The notes beneath the pieces are model-generated. The model made no database searches and was not told where the DNA came from. It saw only the letters and a list, made by a program, of their open reading frames with translations. A stretch of DNA of 30,619 bases from JAWVEV01 sp033856535. GTDB taxonomy: Bacteria > Actinomycetota > Thermoleophilia > Miltoncostaeales > Miltoncostaeaceae. A program made the position numbers and the translations under genes. This document shows, piece by piece, positions 1-10,749 of this stretch (its first letter is position 1; each line of letters begins with the position of its first letter). The stretch is from positions 1 through 30,619 of the forward strand of contig JAWVEV010000024.1 in NCBI GenBank assembly GCA_033856535.1, read 5' to 3'.

Positions 1-2
1 GG

Positions 3-125
3 GCCCTGCCCTCATGGCTGCGTTTCTACAATCACCAGCGACCCCACGCCGCCCTCAATCGCCAGACGCCGGCCGCCAGGCTGGCGTGGCTCCTGGCGGA
101 CAACGTCATGGCGCACCACACCTAG
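3..125 (+). CDS. IS481-family transposase, C-terminal fragment (5' end outside window)
   Basis: The frame open from the window edge reads WLRFYNHQRPHAAL, then ends in AHHT and TAG. The Y-N-x-x-R-P-H-x-A-L signature is the C-terminal end of the DDE integrase core of IS481-type transposases. About 40 residues are visible and there is no start codon inside the window. The TAG stop shares the palindrome CTAG with the stop codon of the convergent arfB gene, so no room is left between the two genes for the terminal inverted repeat expected after an IS transposase. Whether the element upstream is intact cannot be told from here. The family call is fairly safe because of the motif; the exact IS is unknown. 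Confidence 0.75.
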   Translation, partial: ALPSWLRFYNHQRPHAALNRQTPAARLAWLLADNVMAHHT

Positions 126-531
126 TCGTCCAACGCCGGCCGCTGCCGCTTCGCCTTCACCGCTCCGCGCTGCGCCTTCTCCTCGAGGCGGCGGGCCTTG
201 GCGGCGCGGGTCGGGGCGGTAGGCCGGCGCGGCGGCGGGGGCGGCGCGAGCGCGGCCGCGACGCGGGCCTCCAGCCGGCCCAGCACGATCTCGCGGTTGC
301 GCTCGCGCGAGCGCTCGGTCTCGGAGCGGAGGCGAAGCGGCCGGCGGTCGAGCCCCAGGCCGCGCGCGACGCGATCCGCCAGCGGCTCCGGGATGCCCTC
401 CAGGTCCTCCGCGCGCACCACCAGCTCGGCCCGCGTCTCGGCGTGGTCACGCCGCTGGCCGCCGGGGCCCGAGGACCGGGAGAAGCGCCACTCGGCTCGG
501 GCGGCAAGCTGCGCCGCGAGCTCGGCGGAGG

Positions 532-535
<4 letters not shown>
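122..535 (-). CDS. arfB: Peptidyl-tRNA hydrolase ArfB-like (RF-1 domain, GGQ motif)
   Basis: This 137-residue protein has a release-factor catalytic loop, SSGPGGQ at about residues 21-27, followed by an ETRAEL segment. It ends in a Lys/Arg-rich tail (KARRLEEKAQRGAVKAKRQR). A short RF-1 domain plus a basic tail is the layout of ArfB/YaeJ/ICT1, which enters the empty mRNA channel of stalled ribosomes with its tail and hydrolyses peptidyl-tRNA with the GGQ. Its length matches the family (about 140 residues). The GGQ is intact, although the residues after it (RRDHAETR) differ from the commoner N-V-N-K. The ATG overlaps the topB stop by 4 nt (ATGA), so translation is probably coupled. The stop codon overlaps that of the IS481 fragment. 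Confidence 0.85.
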
Positions 536-3072
<2,537 letters not shown>

Positions 3073-3127
3073 TGGCGGCGCAGGGTAGCACCGACGCCCG
3101 CCGCGACGCCAAGCGCCCCGCCGCGCC

Positions 3128-4177
<1,050 letters not shown>

Positions 4178-4394
4178 GCGGCGGAGCGTATCGGGCGTCC
4201 GGCGCCGGCGGGCGTGCGGTCCCCGGATTCCGGCCCGGCGGCGAAGCCGCGCCGGCGCGGTTTCGTTCACTCGACCAAGGAGCCGGTCAAATGACCGCCG
4301 CCGCGACGTCGTGGCCGCTCGTCCCGCGTGATGGGACCGGCGCCGGCGGCGTACCACCGGCGACGAGCCGTCATCACCGGGAGAGGAACCCCCC
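4178..4394. other. Divergent intergenic region between phosphofructokinase and secreted-protein genes
   Basis: This 217-nt stretch separates two divergent genes, so it should hold both promoters. It contains the palindrome GGTCAAATGACC near 4282-4293, whose minus-strand reading gives a good -35-like TTGACC directed at the phosphofructokinase gene. It also has TTTCGTTCA at 4261-4269, which recurs upstream of the ECF sigma gene. The GAGAGG at about 4380-4385 is a fair ribosome site for the gene at 4395. No convincing -10 element pairs with these, so promoter positions are not assigned. Confidence 0.4.
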
Positions 4395-4847
4395 ATGAAG
4401 CGCCTGATCCCCGCCGCCTCCGCTCTCGCCTGCGCCTGGGGCGCCTTCGCGGCCGCCGCGGTCGCCGTCCCGCCCGGGCATCCGCCAGATGCCGGCTCGG
4501 CGGCGCCGCCCGCCGCGTGGGTAGACATGCCGGGCACCGACCGCTGGCTCGGCTACTCGACCTACTGCTGGACCACGCAGTGTGCCGACTACATCAACCC
4601 GGAGATGCGAACGGACCTTCCGAAGATCACGGTGACGCGCGGACAGGTCGTGCGGTTCCGGCTCGGCTTCGCCCCGAAGACGCTCAGCCTGCAGGTGGGC
4701 GACCGCTCCTACGATCTCCATCCCCGGCAGAACGCCGCCTGGCGCGTGCGCGGCAAGGGCGGTGTGCTGGTCCTCTTCGCGACCGCCGAGCGCGGCGACG
4801 CGAGCTACGTGGCCAGGCTCAGGGTGCGGGCGGCGACGCCGCGGTAG
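4395..4847 (+). CDS. Small exported protein of unknown function
   Basis: The 150-residue product begins MKRLIPAASALACAWGAFA and continues with an Ala-rich hydrophobic core, a typical signal peptide probably cut near residues 22-25. The mature part has two close cysteines (YCWTTQC), probably disulphide-bonded, and a beta-rich segment (KITVTRGQVVRFRLGF, then TLSLQVGDRSYDL) that looks like a small immunoglobulin- or cupredoxin-like sandwich. I recognise no named family, and the copper ligands of a cupredoxin are not evident. GAGAGG lies about 9 nt before the ATG. Its 3' end overlaps that of the convergent putative anti-sigma gene by 29 nt. It could belong to the regulon of the neighbouring ECF sigma factor, but that is only suggested by proximity. 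Confidence 0.75.
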   Translation: MKRLIPAASALACAWGAFAAAAVAVPPGHPPDAGSAAPPAAWVDMPGTDRWLGYSTYCWTTQCADYINPEMRTDLPKITVTRGQVVRFRLGFAPKTLSLQVGDRSYDLHPRQNAAWRVRGKGGVLVLFATAERGDASYVARLRVRAATPR

Positions 4848-5769
4848 CTCCGTTGGTCTGCGTTGGGTAGGTCACGCTGACGTCGGCGGCCACGGTGCAG
4901 GAGCCCGCGGCCGCCGGCGCGTCCGTCGCCGGAGCCGGCGCGGAGGCGGGGGGCGGGGGCGTCGGAGCGATCGGAGCGGTCGTGGGGCCGGTCGCCGGCG
5001 CCGGGCAGATCGGGGGAGCCTGCGAGCTCTCGACCGCCACCGCCTCGGGCGGCCCGAGCTTCACGCCGGCCCTGTCGGCGGCCCGCTGGGCCTTCGCCGC
5101 CGCATCCTGGAGGGCGTCCGCGAGCGCCTCCGCCCGCGCCGCGTCGCGGTCGTCGGCGTTGGCAGCGTTCGGCACGACCCGCGCCCCGGAGCCCTGCGAG
5201 GTGACGCTGTCCCCGCCGGAGCGGGGCGAGACCGGCGCCGGTGCGATGGTGGCCCGCCCGCCGCTCGGCCCGGAGGTGTCGGGAGCGAAGCCCGGCGACG
5301 GGGTGGCGGTCTGCGGCGGGGGCGAGGGGGCCGGCGTCTGCTCCGGCGCCGCCGAGGTCCCGTGGTCCTTGCGCGTCTCGGTCGAGTTGAGCTGCATGTC
5401 GGGCGGCGCCGACGTGCGGCCGGTGTCGGTCGTGGTCAGCGTCGTGGTCTCGGGCGGGGGCGGCGCCGGCGACGGGCGCTGGCCCAGGCCGATCACCACG
5501 CCGGCCGCCAGGGCCAGCGAGCACGCCGGCGCGGCCACCAGGATCGTCTTGCGCAGGCCGGCCCCGGTGAAGGCGCCGCGGAGCCGCTCCAGCGGCGTCG
5601 GCGTCGGCGCCAGCGCCCCGACCCGGGCGCGCAGGGCCATCGGCGCGCCGACCGGCTCGCCCCGCAGCTCGGTCATGAACGCGACCAGCTCCTCCTCGGC
5701 GGGCGTCGCGGGCGCGGCGCCGGCGAGGAGGGCCTCGAGCCGCTCTTCGGAAACCTCAGGTGACGTCAT
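4819..5769 (-). CDS. Putative membrane-anchored anti-sigma factor
   Basis: The 316-residue protein follows an ECF sigma gene with a 14-nt overlap. It has a short cytoplasmic N-terminus (EERLEALLAGAAPATPAEEE and on), one membrane segment at about residues 74-94 (ILVAAPACSLALAAGVVIGLG) and a long Pro/Thr/Ala-rich outer part with no clear fold. That order and topology are those of single-pass anti-sigma factors. There is no HxxxCxxC zinc motif in the N-terminus, so it would not be a ZAS-type anti-sigma. The function rests on position and topology, not on a recognised domain. Translation is served by a near-perfect Shine-Dalgarno inside the sigma gene. Its 3' end overlaps that of the secreted-protein gene. 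Confidence 0.7.
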   Translation of the reverse strand: MTSPEVSEERLEALLAGAAPATPAEEELVAFMTELRGEPVGAPMALRARVGALAPTPTPLERLRGAFTGAGLRKTILVAAPACSLALAAGVVIGLGQRPSPAPPPPETTTLTTTDTGRTSAPPDMQLNSTETRKDHGTSAAPEQTPAPSPPPQTATPSPGFAPDTSGPSGGRATIAPAPVSPRSGGDSVTSQGSGARVVPNAANADDRDAARAEALADALQDAAAKAQRAADRAGVKLGPPEAVAVESSQAPPICPAPATGPTTAPIAPTPPPPASAPAPATDAPAAAGSCTVAADVSVTYPTQTNGATAASPPAP

Positions 5770-6289
5770 CGGGGCTCACCTCCTTTCGCAGGCGGCCGAG
5801 CGCCCGGTGCAGGCGCGTTGTGCAGGTCGTGGGGGTGATGTCGAGGATCTTGGCGGCCGTGGTGGCGTCGAGCCCCAGCACCACCCGCAGGCCGATCAGC
5901 TCGCGGTCGCGCGGCTCCAGGCGCTCCAGGGCGGCCCGCATCGGCGCCGACAGCCCGCCCGGCAGGTCCGGCGGCTCGGAGGACCGGGGCTGCACCGCGC
6001 CGTAGCGCGCGTCGCGGTCACGCCGCCGGCGCTCGCGGCGGAAGTGATCGAGCGCCCGGTGGCGCGCGATCCCGAGCAGCCACGAGAGCATCGGGCCCTC
6101 GCTGGGCCGGTAGCGGCCCCAGGCGCGCAGAGCGCGCTCGAAGGTGTCCGCCGTCAGGTCCTCGGCGAGGTCGCGATTCCCCGTCATGTGGATCAGGTAC
6201 CGGTACACGTCGTCGAGATGGGCCTCCGCCGCCGTCGAGAAGTCCGGTCGGGAACCTGCGCCCTCTGCCGCGGCCACGACCGTGCTCAC
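5756..6289 (-). CDS. ECF-type RNA polymerase sigma factor
   Basis: This 177-residue protein has only the two regions of an ECF sigma factor. Region 2 is at about residues 25-90 (HLDDVYRYLIHMTGNRDLAEDLTADTFER split here as HLDDVYRYL and NRDLAEDLTADTFERAL, then WLLGIARHRALDHFRRERRR). Region 4 is at about 115-170, with LEPRDRELIGLRVVLGLD and the helix-turn-helix TTAAKILDITPTTCTTRLHR. It would direct RNA polymerase to a dedicated promoter set once released from its anti-sigma, probably the product of the overlapping downstream gene. The start is a GTG with AAGGGAAGG immediately before it, which is rather close; a second GTG four codons in is a possible alternative. The inducing signal is not visible. 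Confidence 0.9.
   Translation of the reverse strand: MSTVVAAAEGAGSRPDFSTAAEAHLDDVYRYLIHMTGNRDLAEDLTADTFERALRAWGRYRPSEGPMLSWLLGIARHRALDHFRRERRRRDRDARYGAVQPRSSEPPDLPGGLSAPMRAALERLEPRDRELIGLRVVLGLDATTAAKILDITPTTCTTRLHRALGRLRKEVSPDDVT
5777..5786 (-). promoter_or_regulatory. Near-perfect Shine-Dalgarno for the putative anti-sigma gene
   Basis: On the minus strand AAAGGAGGTG lies 7 nt before the ATG at 5769, inside the last codons of the sigma gene. It is one of the strongest ribosome sites in the window and would favour efficient synthesis of the regulator relative to its sigma factor. Confidence 0.8.
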
Positions 6290-6352
6290 CCTTCCCTTAC
6301 GCCGCCGGGCCCCGGCGCGTCACGCTTTTCGTTCATTTGCCCTGACAGAGCG

Positions 6353-7231
6353 TCAGCGGGTGTCGGGCCCCGACCGGCGCAGCAGCGCCGCGACGGCGGT
6401 CGCCACGGCCGCCGCGCCGACCCCCACGAAGATGGACGCGGCCACGAAGGCGGTGCGGTCATCGGCCAGCCGGAGCAGGTCGGCGTCGCGCGCCGCCGCC
6501 GATCCGGCGACGACCAGGAAGGTCAGCGCCATCACCGCGGCCAGCGCCCCGGCCACCTTGGAGCCGCGCGACGGGCGCCGCGCCGGCCGGGTCCGCCGGC
6601 GCGCCCCGACCGCCAGCGCGCACGCCGCGAGCCCGGTCCAGGCGCAGGCGACCAGGTAGCCGCCCAGCACGTCGCTCGCTCGGTGCCAATCGAGCGCGAT
6701 CACCGCCACCCCGACCCCGGCCGCGTAGGCCCCGCCCACGATCGCGGCCAGCGCCCGCGTCGCCGGCGGCGCCACCAGCACGAGCGCCAGCGCCAGTGAC
6801 ATGGCCACGGTCACGTGGCCGCTCGGGAAGCTCCCGCCGGAGATGATCGGATCGCCCGGCAGGAGGTCCGGCCGCGGCAGCGCGCGCTTCAGCCACTGGG
6901 TGGTGAGGTTGGCGCCCAGCAGCAGGGCGGCCGCCGCCAGGGCGACGTCGGGCCGCGCCCGCACCAGGGCCAGCGCGGCGATGCCGCACCCGAGCAGCGC
7001 GACCGAGGAGATCGAGATCGTCTCGAGCAGCTCGGAGGTGGCCTGGTGGGCGCGCGGGCTGGTGACCGGGTCGAGGCCGCCGAAGGCGAGCTGGTCGAGC
7101 CGCTGCCCCGTCGTGGTCTGGACCGCGAACCAGTAGAGCAGGGCCAGCCCGAGCGCGGACACGAGGGCGAGCGCCGCCAGCGGCCAGACGGGCGGCGCCG
7201 GCGCGCGGCGTTTGCTGGTCCGGCCGGGCAC
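6353..7231 (-). CDS. PAP2-family membrane phosphatase
   Basis: The 292-residue integral membrane protein has the phosphatase motifs of the PAP2 superfamily in order: KRALPRPDLL, then GGSFPSGHVTVAMSLALAL with the catalytic PSGH, then DWHRASDVLGGY with the second histidine and aspartate. About six hydrophobic segments surround them, which places the active site at the outer face of the membrane, as in undecaprenyl-pyrophosphate, phosphatidate or phosphatidylglycerol-phosphate phosphatases. The substrate cannot be read from the motifs. The start is GTG at 7229-7231; an ATG at 7242 lies in another frame. It is downstream of a flippase-like gene and a PAP2-glycosyltransferase fusion on the same strand, so a lipid or glycolipid role is likely. 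A weak hairpin (CTGAC/GTCAG) overlaps the stop codon. Confidence 0.88.
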   Translation of the reverse strand: MPGRTSKRRAPAPPVWPLAALALVSALGLALLYWFAVQTTTGQRLDQLAFGGLDPVTSPRAHQATSELLETISISSVALLGCGIAALALVRARPDVALAAAALLLGANLTTQWLKRALPRPDLLPGDPIISGGSFPSGHVTVAMSLALALVLVAPPATRALAAIVGGAYAAGVGVAVIALDWHRASDVLGGYLVACAWTGLAACALAVGARRRTRPARRPSRGSKVAGALAAVMALTFLVVAGSAAARDADLLRLADDRTAFVAASIFVGVGAAAVATAVAALLRRSGPDTR

Positions 7232-7282
7232 CGTCCCATCATGAGGCCTCCGGCGGACGCACCGCCAGGGTGGGGGCCGCTC

Positions 7283-8344
7283 TCAGAGCGGCTTGGTCGT
7301 GGTCCCGGACTCGGTCTGCTGCTCGAGCTCGACCCGCAGGCGCAGGCTCCGCATCGTCATGCCCTCGGCCAGCAGGCAGATGAAGCCGACCCCCACGCCG
7401 ACCGCGGCCTGGCTGGCCTGCAGCACCACCGCGAACGCCAGCGCCGTGGCCGTCGCGACGTTGTACGAGGCCACCAGCGGCAGGATCGCGGCGGCCTGGA
7501 AGGTGACCAGGTTGCCCGGCAGGACCGGGAACGCCTGGGCGATCGTGATCGTCACCAGGAGCAGCGCCGCCCCGCCCCAGCCCACGTGGTCGAGGCCGAA
7601 GGCCCGCAGCACGGCCCACACCGCGAGCCACTGCAGCAGCAGTCCGCCGCCGCTGCCGAGCAGCACGCCGCCCAGGCGCCGCGAGTCGCCGAGGCCCCGG
7701 TTGCCCTCCCGGATGGCCGCCCAGATCCGCCCGAGGGCCCCGCGGGCGCGCCCGGGCACGATCCGGCGCGCCAACGCCATCCGCCGGCCCCGGCCGAACA
7801 GCGAGGAGATCACCACGGTCATGCAGATCGCCCCGATGATCAGCGCGGCGAACCAGGCGTAGCGCGGCAGCGGCAGCAGCAGCCCGATCAGGACCACGTA
7901 GACGACCCAGACGATCGTGGCGGCGATGCTCTCCACGATCGCCGAGCCGAGGATCGCCGAGGTCCGAACGTCGGCGCCCTTGGCGCGCAGCCGACGCGCG
8001 GCCAGCACCGAGCGGGCCACCTCGCCGATGCGCGCCGCCAGCAGCGTGTTCACCATCAGGCCGACGAACAGCGGGCCGATCAGCTCGCGGTACTTCGCCG
8101 GCCGGCGCATGCCGGGGAGCCCGTCGACGACCGACTTCCAGGCCACGCCCTTGAACAGGGCCGACGCCCCGTTGGCCGCCAGCGCGAGCGTCAGAAAGGC
8201 CCAGGAATGGACCCTGAAGGCCGACGTGATGCCGTCCCAGTCGAGGCGCCAGACGACCAGCGCCACGACGATCGCCACGACGCCCACCTGGATCAGGAGT
8301 CGCGCGAGCGCCTTCCCGCCGGGACGGCGCCCGCGCGCCGTCAC
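7283..8344 (-). CDS. Flippase-like membrane protein (lysylphosphatidylglycerol synthase TM domain / UPF0104 family)
   Basis: The 353-residue protein is mostly membrane segments: about eight, beginning with LARLLIQVGVVAIVVALVVW near residue 14. It carries the family-typical segment LMVNTLLAARIGEVARSVLAARRL at about 102-125 (quoted as ARIGEVARSVLAARRL) on the cytoplasmic side, a hydrophobic AILGSAIVESIAATIVW and a late PVLPGNLVTFQAAAILPL segment. This is the transmembrane domain shared by MprF N-termini and stand-alone UPF0104/YbhN proteins, thought to move lipids or lipid-linked sugars between leaflets. There is no soluble synthase domain, so it is not a lysyl-PG synthase. The GTG start reads MTARGRRPGGKALARLL. 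It sits between two PAP2-domain genes; the substrate may be a lipid made by the upstream fusion protein (inference). Confidence 0.85.
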   Translation of the reverse strand: MTARGRRPGGKALARLLIQVGVVAIVVALVVWRLDWDGITSAFRVHSWAFLTLALAANGASALFKGVAWKSVVDGLPGMRRPAKYRELIGPLFVGLMVNTLLAARIGEVARSVLAARRLRAKGADVRTSAILGSAIVESIAATIVWVVYVVLIGLLLPLPRYAWFAALIIGAICMTVVISSLFGRGRRMALARRIVPGRARGALGRIWAAIREGNRGLGDSRRLGGVLLGSGGGLLLQWLAVWAVLRAFGLDHVGWGGAALLLVTITIAQAFPVLPGNLVTFQAAAILPLVASYNVATATALAFAVVLQASQAAVGVGVGFICLLAEGMTMRSLRLRVELEQQTESGTTTKPL

Positions 8345-8405
8345 GATGCGGCCCCCTGCTGCGGGAGCCCGAGGTCAGCGCGGACCCGGGGCCCCCAGTC
8401 TCGGC

Positions 8406-10514
8406 TCAGCGACGGGCGGCCCGCTGCTCGGCGCGGGCGAGGGCCCCGGCGTACACCAGGACCACCTGGTCGGCCACCCGCGGCCACCAGAAGCGCTCGG
8501 CCTCGCGGGGGCCGGCGGCGGCCATCGCCGTCCGCAGCCGCTCGTCCCCGAGCAGCTCCCCCAGGGCCTGGCGCAGGGCGTCGACGTCGCCCGGGGGCAC
8601 GAGGCGCCCGCTCGACGGTCGCAGCACCTCGGCGTAGCCCGGGATCGAGGAGGCCACCACCGGCACACCGGCGGCCATGCCCTCCACCAGGACCAGCCCG
8701 AAGCTCTCGCCCGCCAGCGACGGCGCGGCGAGCACATCGGCGCGGGCCAGCAGGTGCTCGCGGTCCCCCTCGGACACCCGTCCGTGGGCCCGGATGCGGG
8801 TCGCGACCTCGGCGGGGATCGCCACCGGCTGGCGCTCGAGCTCCTCCTGCTCCACCCCGACCAGGTCGAGGGTCGGCGAGCCGGGGAGGCCGGCGAAGGC
8901 CTCGAGCAGCACCGGCAGACCCTTGCGCAGCTCCGCCCGGCCCACGAAGAGCACCCGCGAGCCATCCCGCGCCGGCGGCTCGGCGCGCGGCGCCGGCGGG
9001 TCGATCCCGTTCGGGATGACCGTGTAGTCGCCCCCGCAGAACTGGGCCGCGCAGTAGCGGGCCGGCTCCGAGACCGCGATCCGCGCGGTCAGCCGCTCGG
9101 CGGCGATGCGCGCGAAGGGGCCGGCGACCCGGTAGCCCTTGTGCTCCGGTCCGTACATGTGGAACGTGCCGACGACCGGCACCTGAGACTTCAGCAGCGG
9201 CGCCAGGCAGACGGCCGGGCAGAGCGGCTCGTGCAGGTGCACCAGGTCGTAGTTCCCCTCGCGAAGGCGGCGCAGGGTGCGGGCCGCGGCCGCCGGCCCG
9301 ACCGCCACGCGGGCGATCGACCCGTTGCTGCGCAGCCCGACCGTCGGCCCGAGGGCGATCACGTCCTCCTCGGACTCGCCGTCCATCGGCGCCAGGATGT
9401 CCACCTCGATGCCGCGCGAGCGCAGCTCGCTGGCGAGGCCGATCACGTGGGTCCGCACGCCCCCCGGGGAGTCCCAGGCATAGGGGCAGACCATGGCCAC
9501 GCGCAGGCCGGCGAGGTCGTCTCCGCCACCGCTCCAGGGCGGCCGCGGCCGCGTCGGGCGCGGGGCGGCCGGGCGGGAGCGCCGCTCGGGCCGCGTCGGG
9601 GCGCCGGGGGAGCGCCGGCCGGAGCGCTCGCGCCGTTCGGGCGCGCGGGTCCCCGGGCCGGCGGTCGCCAGGACGGCACGGCCGGCGGTGGCCAGGGCGG
9701 TGCGGCTGCCGGCGGCGGCCAGGGCGTTCGCGGCGATCGCCAGCAGCCGGTTCGGGCGCATGCCGTGCAGCAGGCCGGCGTCCAGGGCCAGGGCGATCAT
9801 GTAGCCGATCAGCGTGACCAACAGGCCCATCGCGATGTCGAGCACGAAGTGGTTCCCGGTCGCGATCACGACCAGCACCACCAGCGGGCCCCAGAGCCAG
9901 GCCAGCAGCTTCAGCGCGATGTGGCGGGTGGTGGTCGCGACGGCGATCCCGATCGCGAACGCGAACGCGGCGTGCAGGCTCGGGACGGCGGCCACCGGGT
10001 TGTAGAAGGCGGTGACCATCGGCGAGTCGAGCGCGAACGGCGTCTGCGAGCTGACCGTGTCCAGGATCCCGATGCCCGCCAGTCGCGGCGGGGCCGTGGG
10101 GAAGAGGGCGTACAGGGGGATCGCGATGCCCCACGCGGCGATCACGGTGGTGCGAAGCAGCGGGTAGACGTCGGGCCGGCGGCGGTAGACGAGCACGAGG
10201 CCCACCGGCACCACGGCCAGCTGGGCGAGCAGGTACAGCAGGTTGAAGACCGTCATGGCGGGCCCGCTGAGCAGGGTCTGCTGGACCGTGAACTCGATGT
10301 TCAGGCCGAGGTCGGCCTGCAGCTGCACGACCCGCCGCGCGTTCTGGAGGGCGGTGTCGATCTCGCCGGTGCTGAGACCCCGCGCCAGCGAGTAGGCGAC
10401 GTACACCGCCACGAACACCATCAGCTCGCGTCGCCAGGCACGGCGCGAGCGCTCGGGCGCGAGCGCCGGCCCGGCGGGAAGCTCCCGCAGACCGGCCGGT
10501 CGAGACGATGTCAC
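8406..10514 (-). CDS. Fusion of PAP2/AUR1-like membrane domain with PimA-like GT4 glycosyltransferase
   Basis: A single open frame of 702 residues joins two enzymes. Residues about 30-280 form a multi-pass membrane domain with FPTAPPRL, AVPSLHAAF (H181) and GNHFVLD (H222, D226), the active-site set of the PAP2_3 branch that includes inositol-phosphorylceramide synthases. Residues about 285-335 are an Arg/Pro-rich linker. Residues about 336-702 are a GT-B glycosyltransferase of family 4: MVCPYAWDSPGGVRTHV, LVHLHEP, IPNGID, FVGRAELRKGLPVLLEAF and the E-x7-E motif ESFGLVLVE (E603, E611). The start of this half closely resembles PimA, which mannosylates phosphatidyl-myo-inositol. The GTG start is preceded by GAGGGGG at 8 nt; 66 further codons open upstream look non-coding. 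Predicted role: lipid phosphatase or phosphotransferase coupled to sugar addition on a membrane lipid. The substrate is inferred. Confidence 0.85.
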   Translation of the reverse strand: MTSSRPAGLRELPAGPALAPERSRRAWRRELMVFVAVYVAYSLARGLSTGEIDTALQNARRVVQLQADLGLNIEFTVQQTLLSGPAMTVFNLLYLLAQLAVVPVGLVLVYRRRPDVYPLLRTTVIAAWGIAIPLYALFPTAPPRLAGIGILDTVSSQTPFALDSPMVTAFYNPVAAVPSLHAAFAFAIGIAVATTTRHIALKLLAWLWGPLVVLVVIATGNHFVLDIAMGLLVTLIGYMIALALDAGLLHGMRPNRLLAIAANALAAAGSRTALATAGRAVLATAGPGTRAPERRERSGRRSPGAPTRPERRSRPAAPRPTRPRPPWSGGGDDLAGLRVAMVCPYAWDSPGGVRTHVIGLASELRSRGIEVDILAPMDGESEEDVIALGPTVGLRSNGSIARVAVGPAAAARTLRRLREGNYDLVHLHEPLCPAVCLAPLLKSQVPVVGTFHMYGPEHKGYRVAGPFARIAAERLTARIAVSEPARYCAAQFCGGDYTVIPNGIDPPAPRAEPPARDGSRVLFVGRAELRKGLPVLLEAFAGLPGSPTLDLVGVEQEELERQPVAIPAEVATRIRAHGRVSEGDREHLLARADVLAAPSLAGESFGLVLVEGMAAGVPVVASSIPGYAEVLRPSSGRLVPPGDVDALRQALGELLGDERLRTAMAAAGPREAERFWWPRVADQVVLVYAGALARAEQRAARR

Positions 10515-10575
10515 CCTGCCGCCCCCTCGCCGCGTCGGCACCGAGTACGCAACCGCTGTGACCAAGCTGTGAAGC

Positions 10576-10611
10576 AAACGCGAGCCTAACCGAACCTGTC
10601 GACGGCAAGAA
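10576..10611 (-). promoter_or_regulatory. Candidate promoter with iron-box-like half site, upstream of the PAP2-GT4 fusion gene
   Basis: On the minus strand TTCTTG (10606-10611) and TAGGCT (10583-10588) are 17 nt apart, a fair actinobacterial -35/-10 pair. It lies about 70 nt before the GTG start of the fusion gene. The -10 is embedded in TTCGGTTAGGCTCGCGTTT (10576-10594), which by my count matches the IdeR/DtxR consensus TWAGGTWAGSCTWACCTWA at 14 of 19 positions, nearly all in the left half. It may be only a promoter, or also a metalloregulator site. Confidence 0.4.
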
Positions 10612-10639
10612 ACCGCCCGAAGGGTCAGTGAGACGGCGT

Positions 10640-10680
10640 GTGGGCCCGCAACCCGTGTGAATTTCGCGGGGCGGACCCAC
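10640..10680. terminator. Nested hairpin, possible terminator or structured element
   Basis: GTGGGCCCGC (10640-10649) pairs with GCGGACCCAC (10671-10680) with one mismatch in ten. Inside, CCCG pairs with CGGG around an 11-nt loop. It follows the minus-strand gene ending at 10750 and precedes the promoter region of the fusion gene. No T tract follows on either strand, so intrinsic termination is uncertain. Confidence 0.4.
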
Positions 10681-10749
10681 AATGCCTCTGAGGGGTGTTC
10701 CACAGCGCCCACGCGGGGCGGCGCCGGGAAGGGAACCGCTAGGGCGGGC

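Noticed and set aside
10515..10712. N-terminal extension of the PAP2-GT4 fusion (66 codons)
   Set aside because: It runs through the likely promoter and lacks family-like sequence; GTG 10514 has a good ribosome site.
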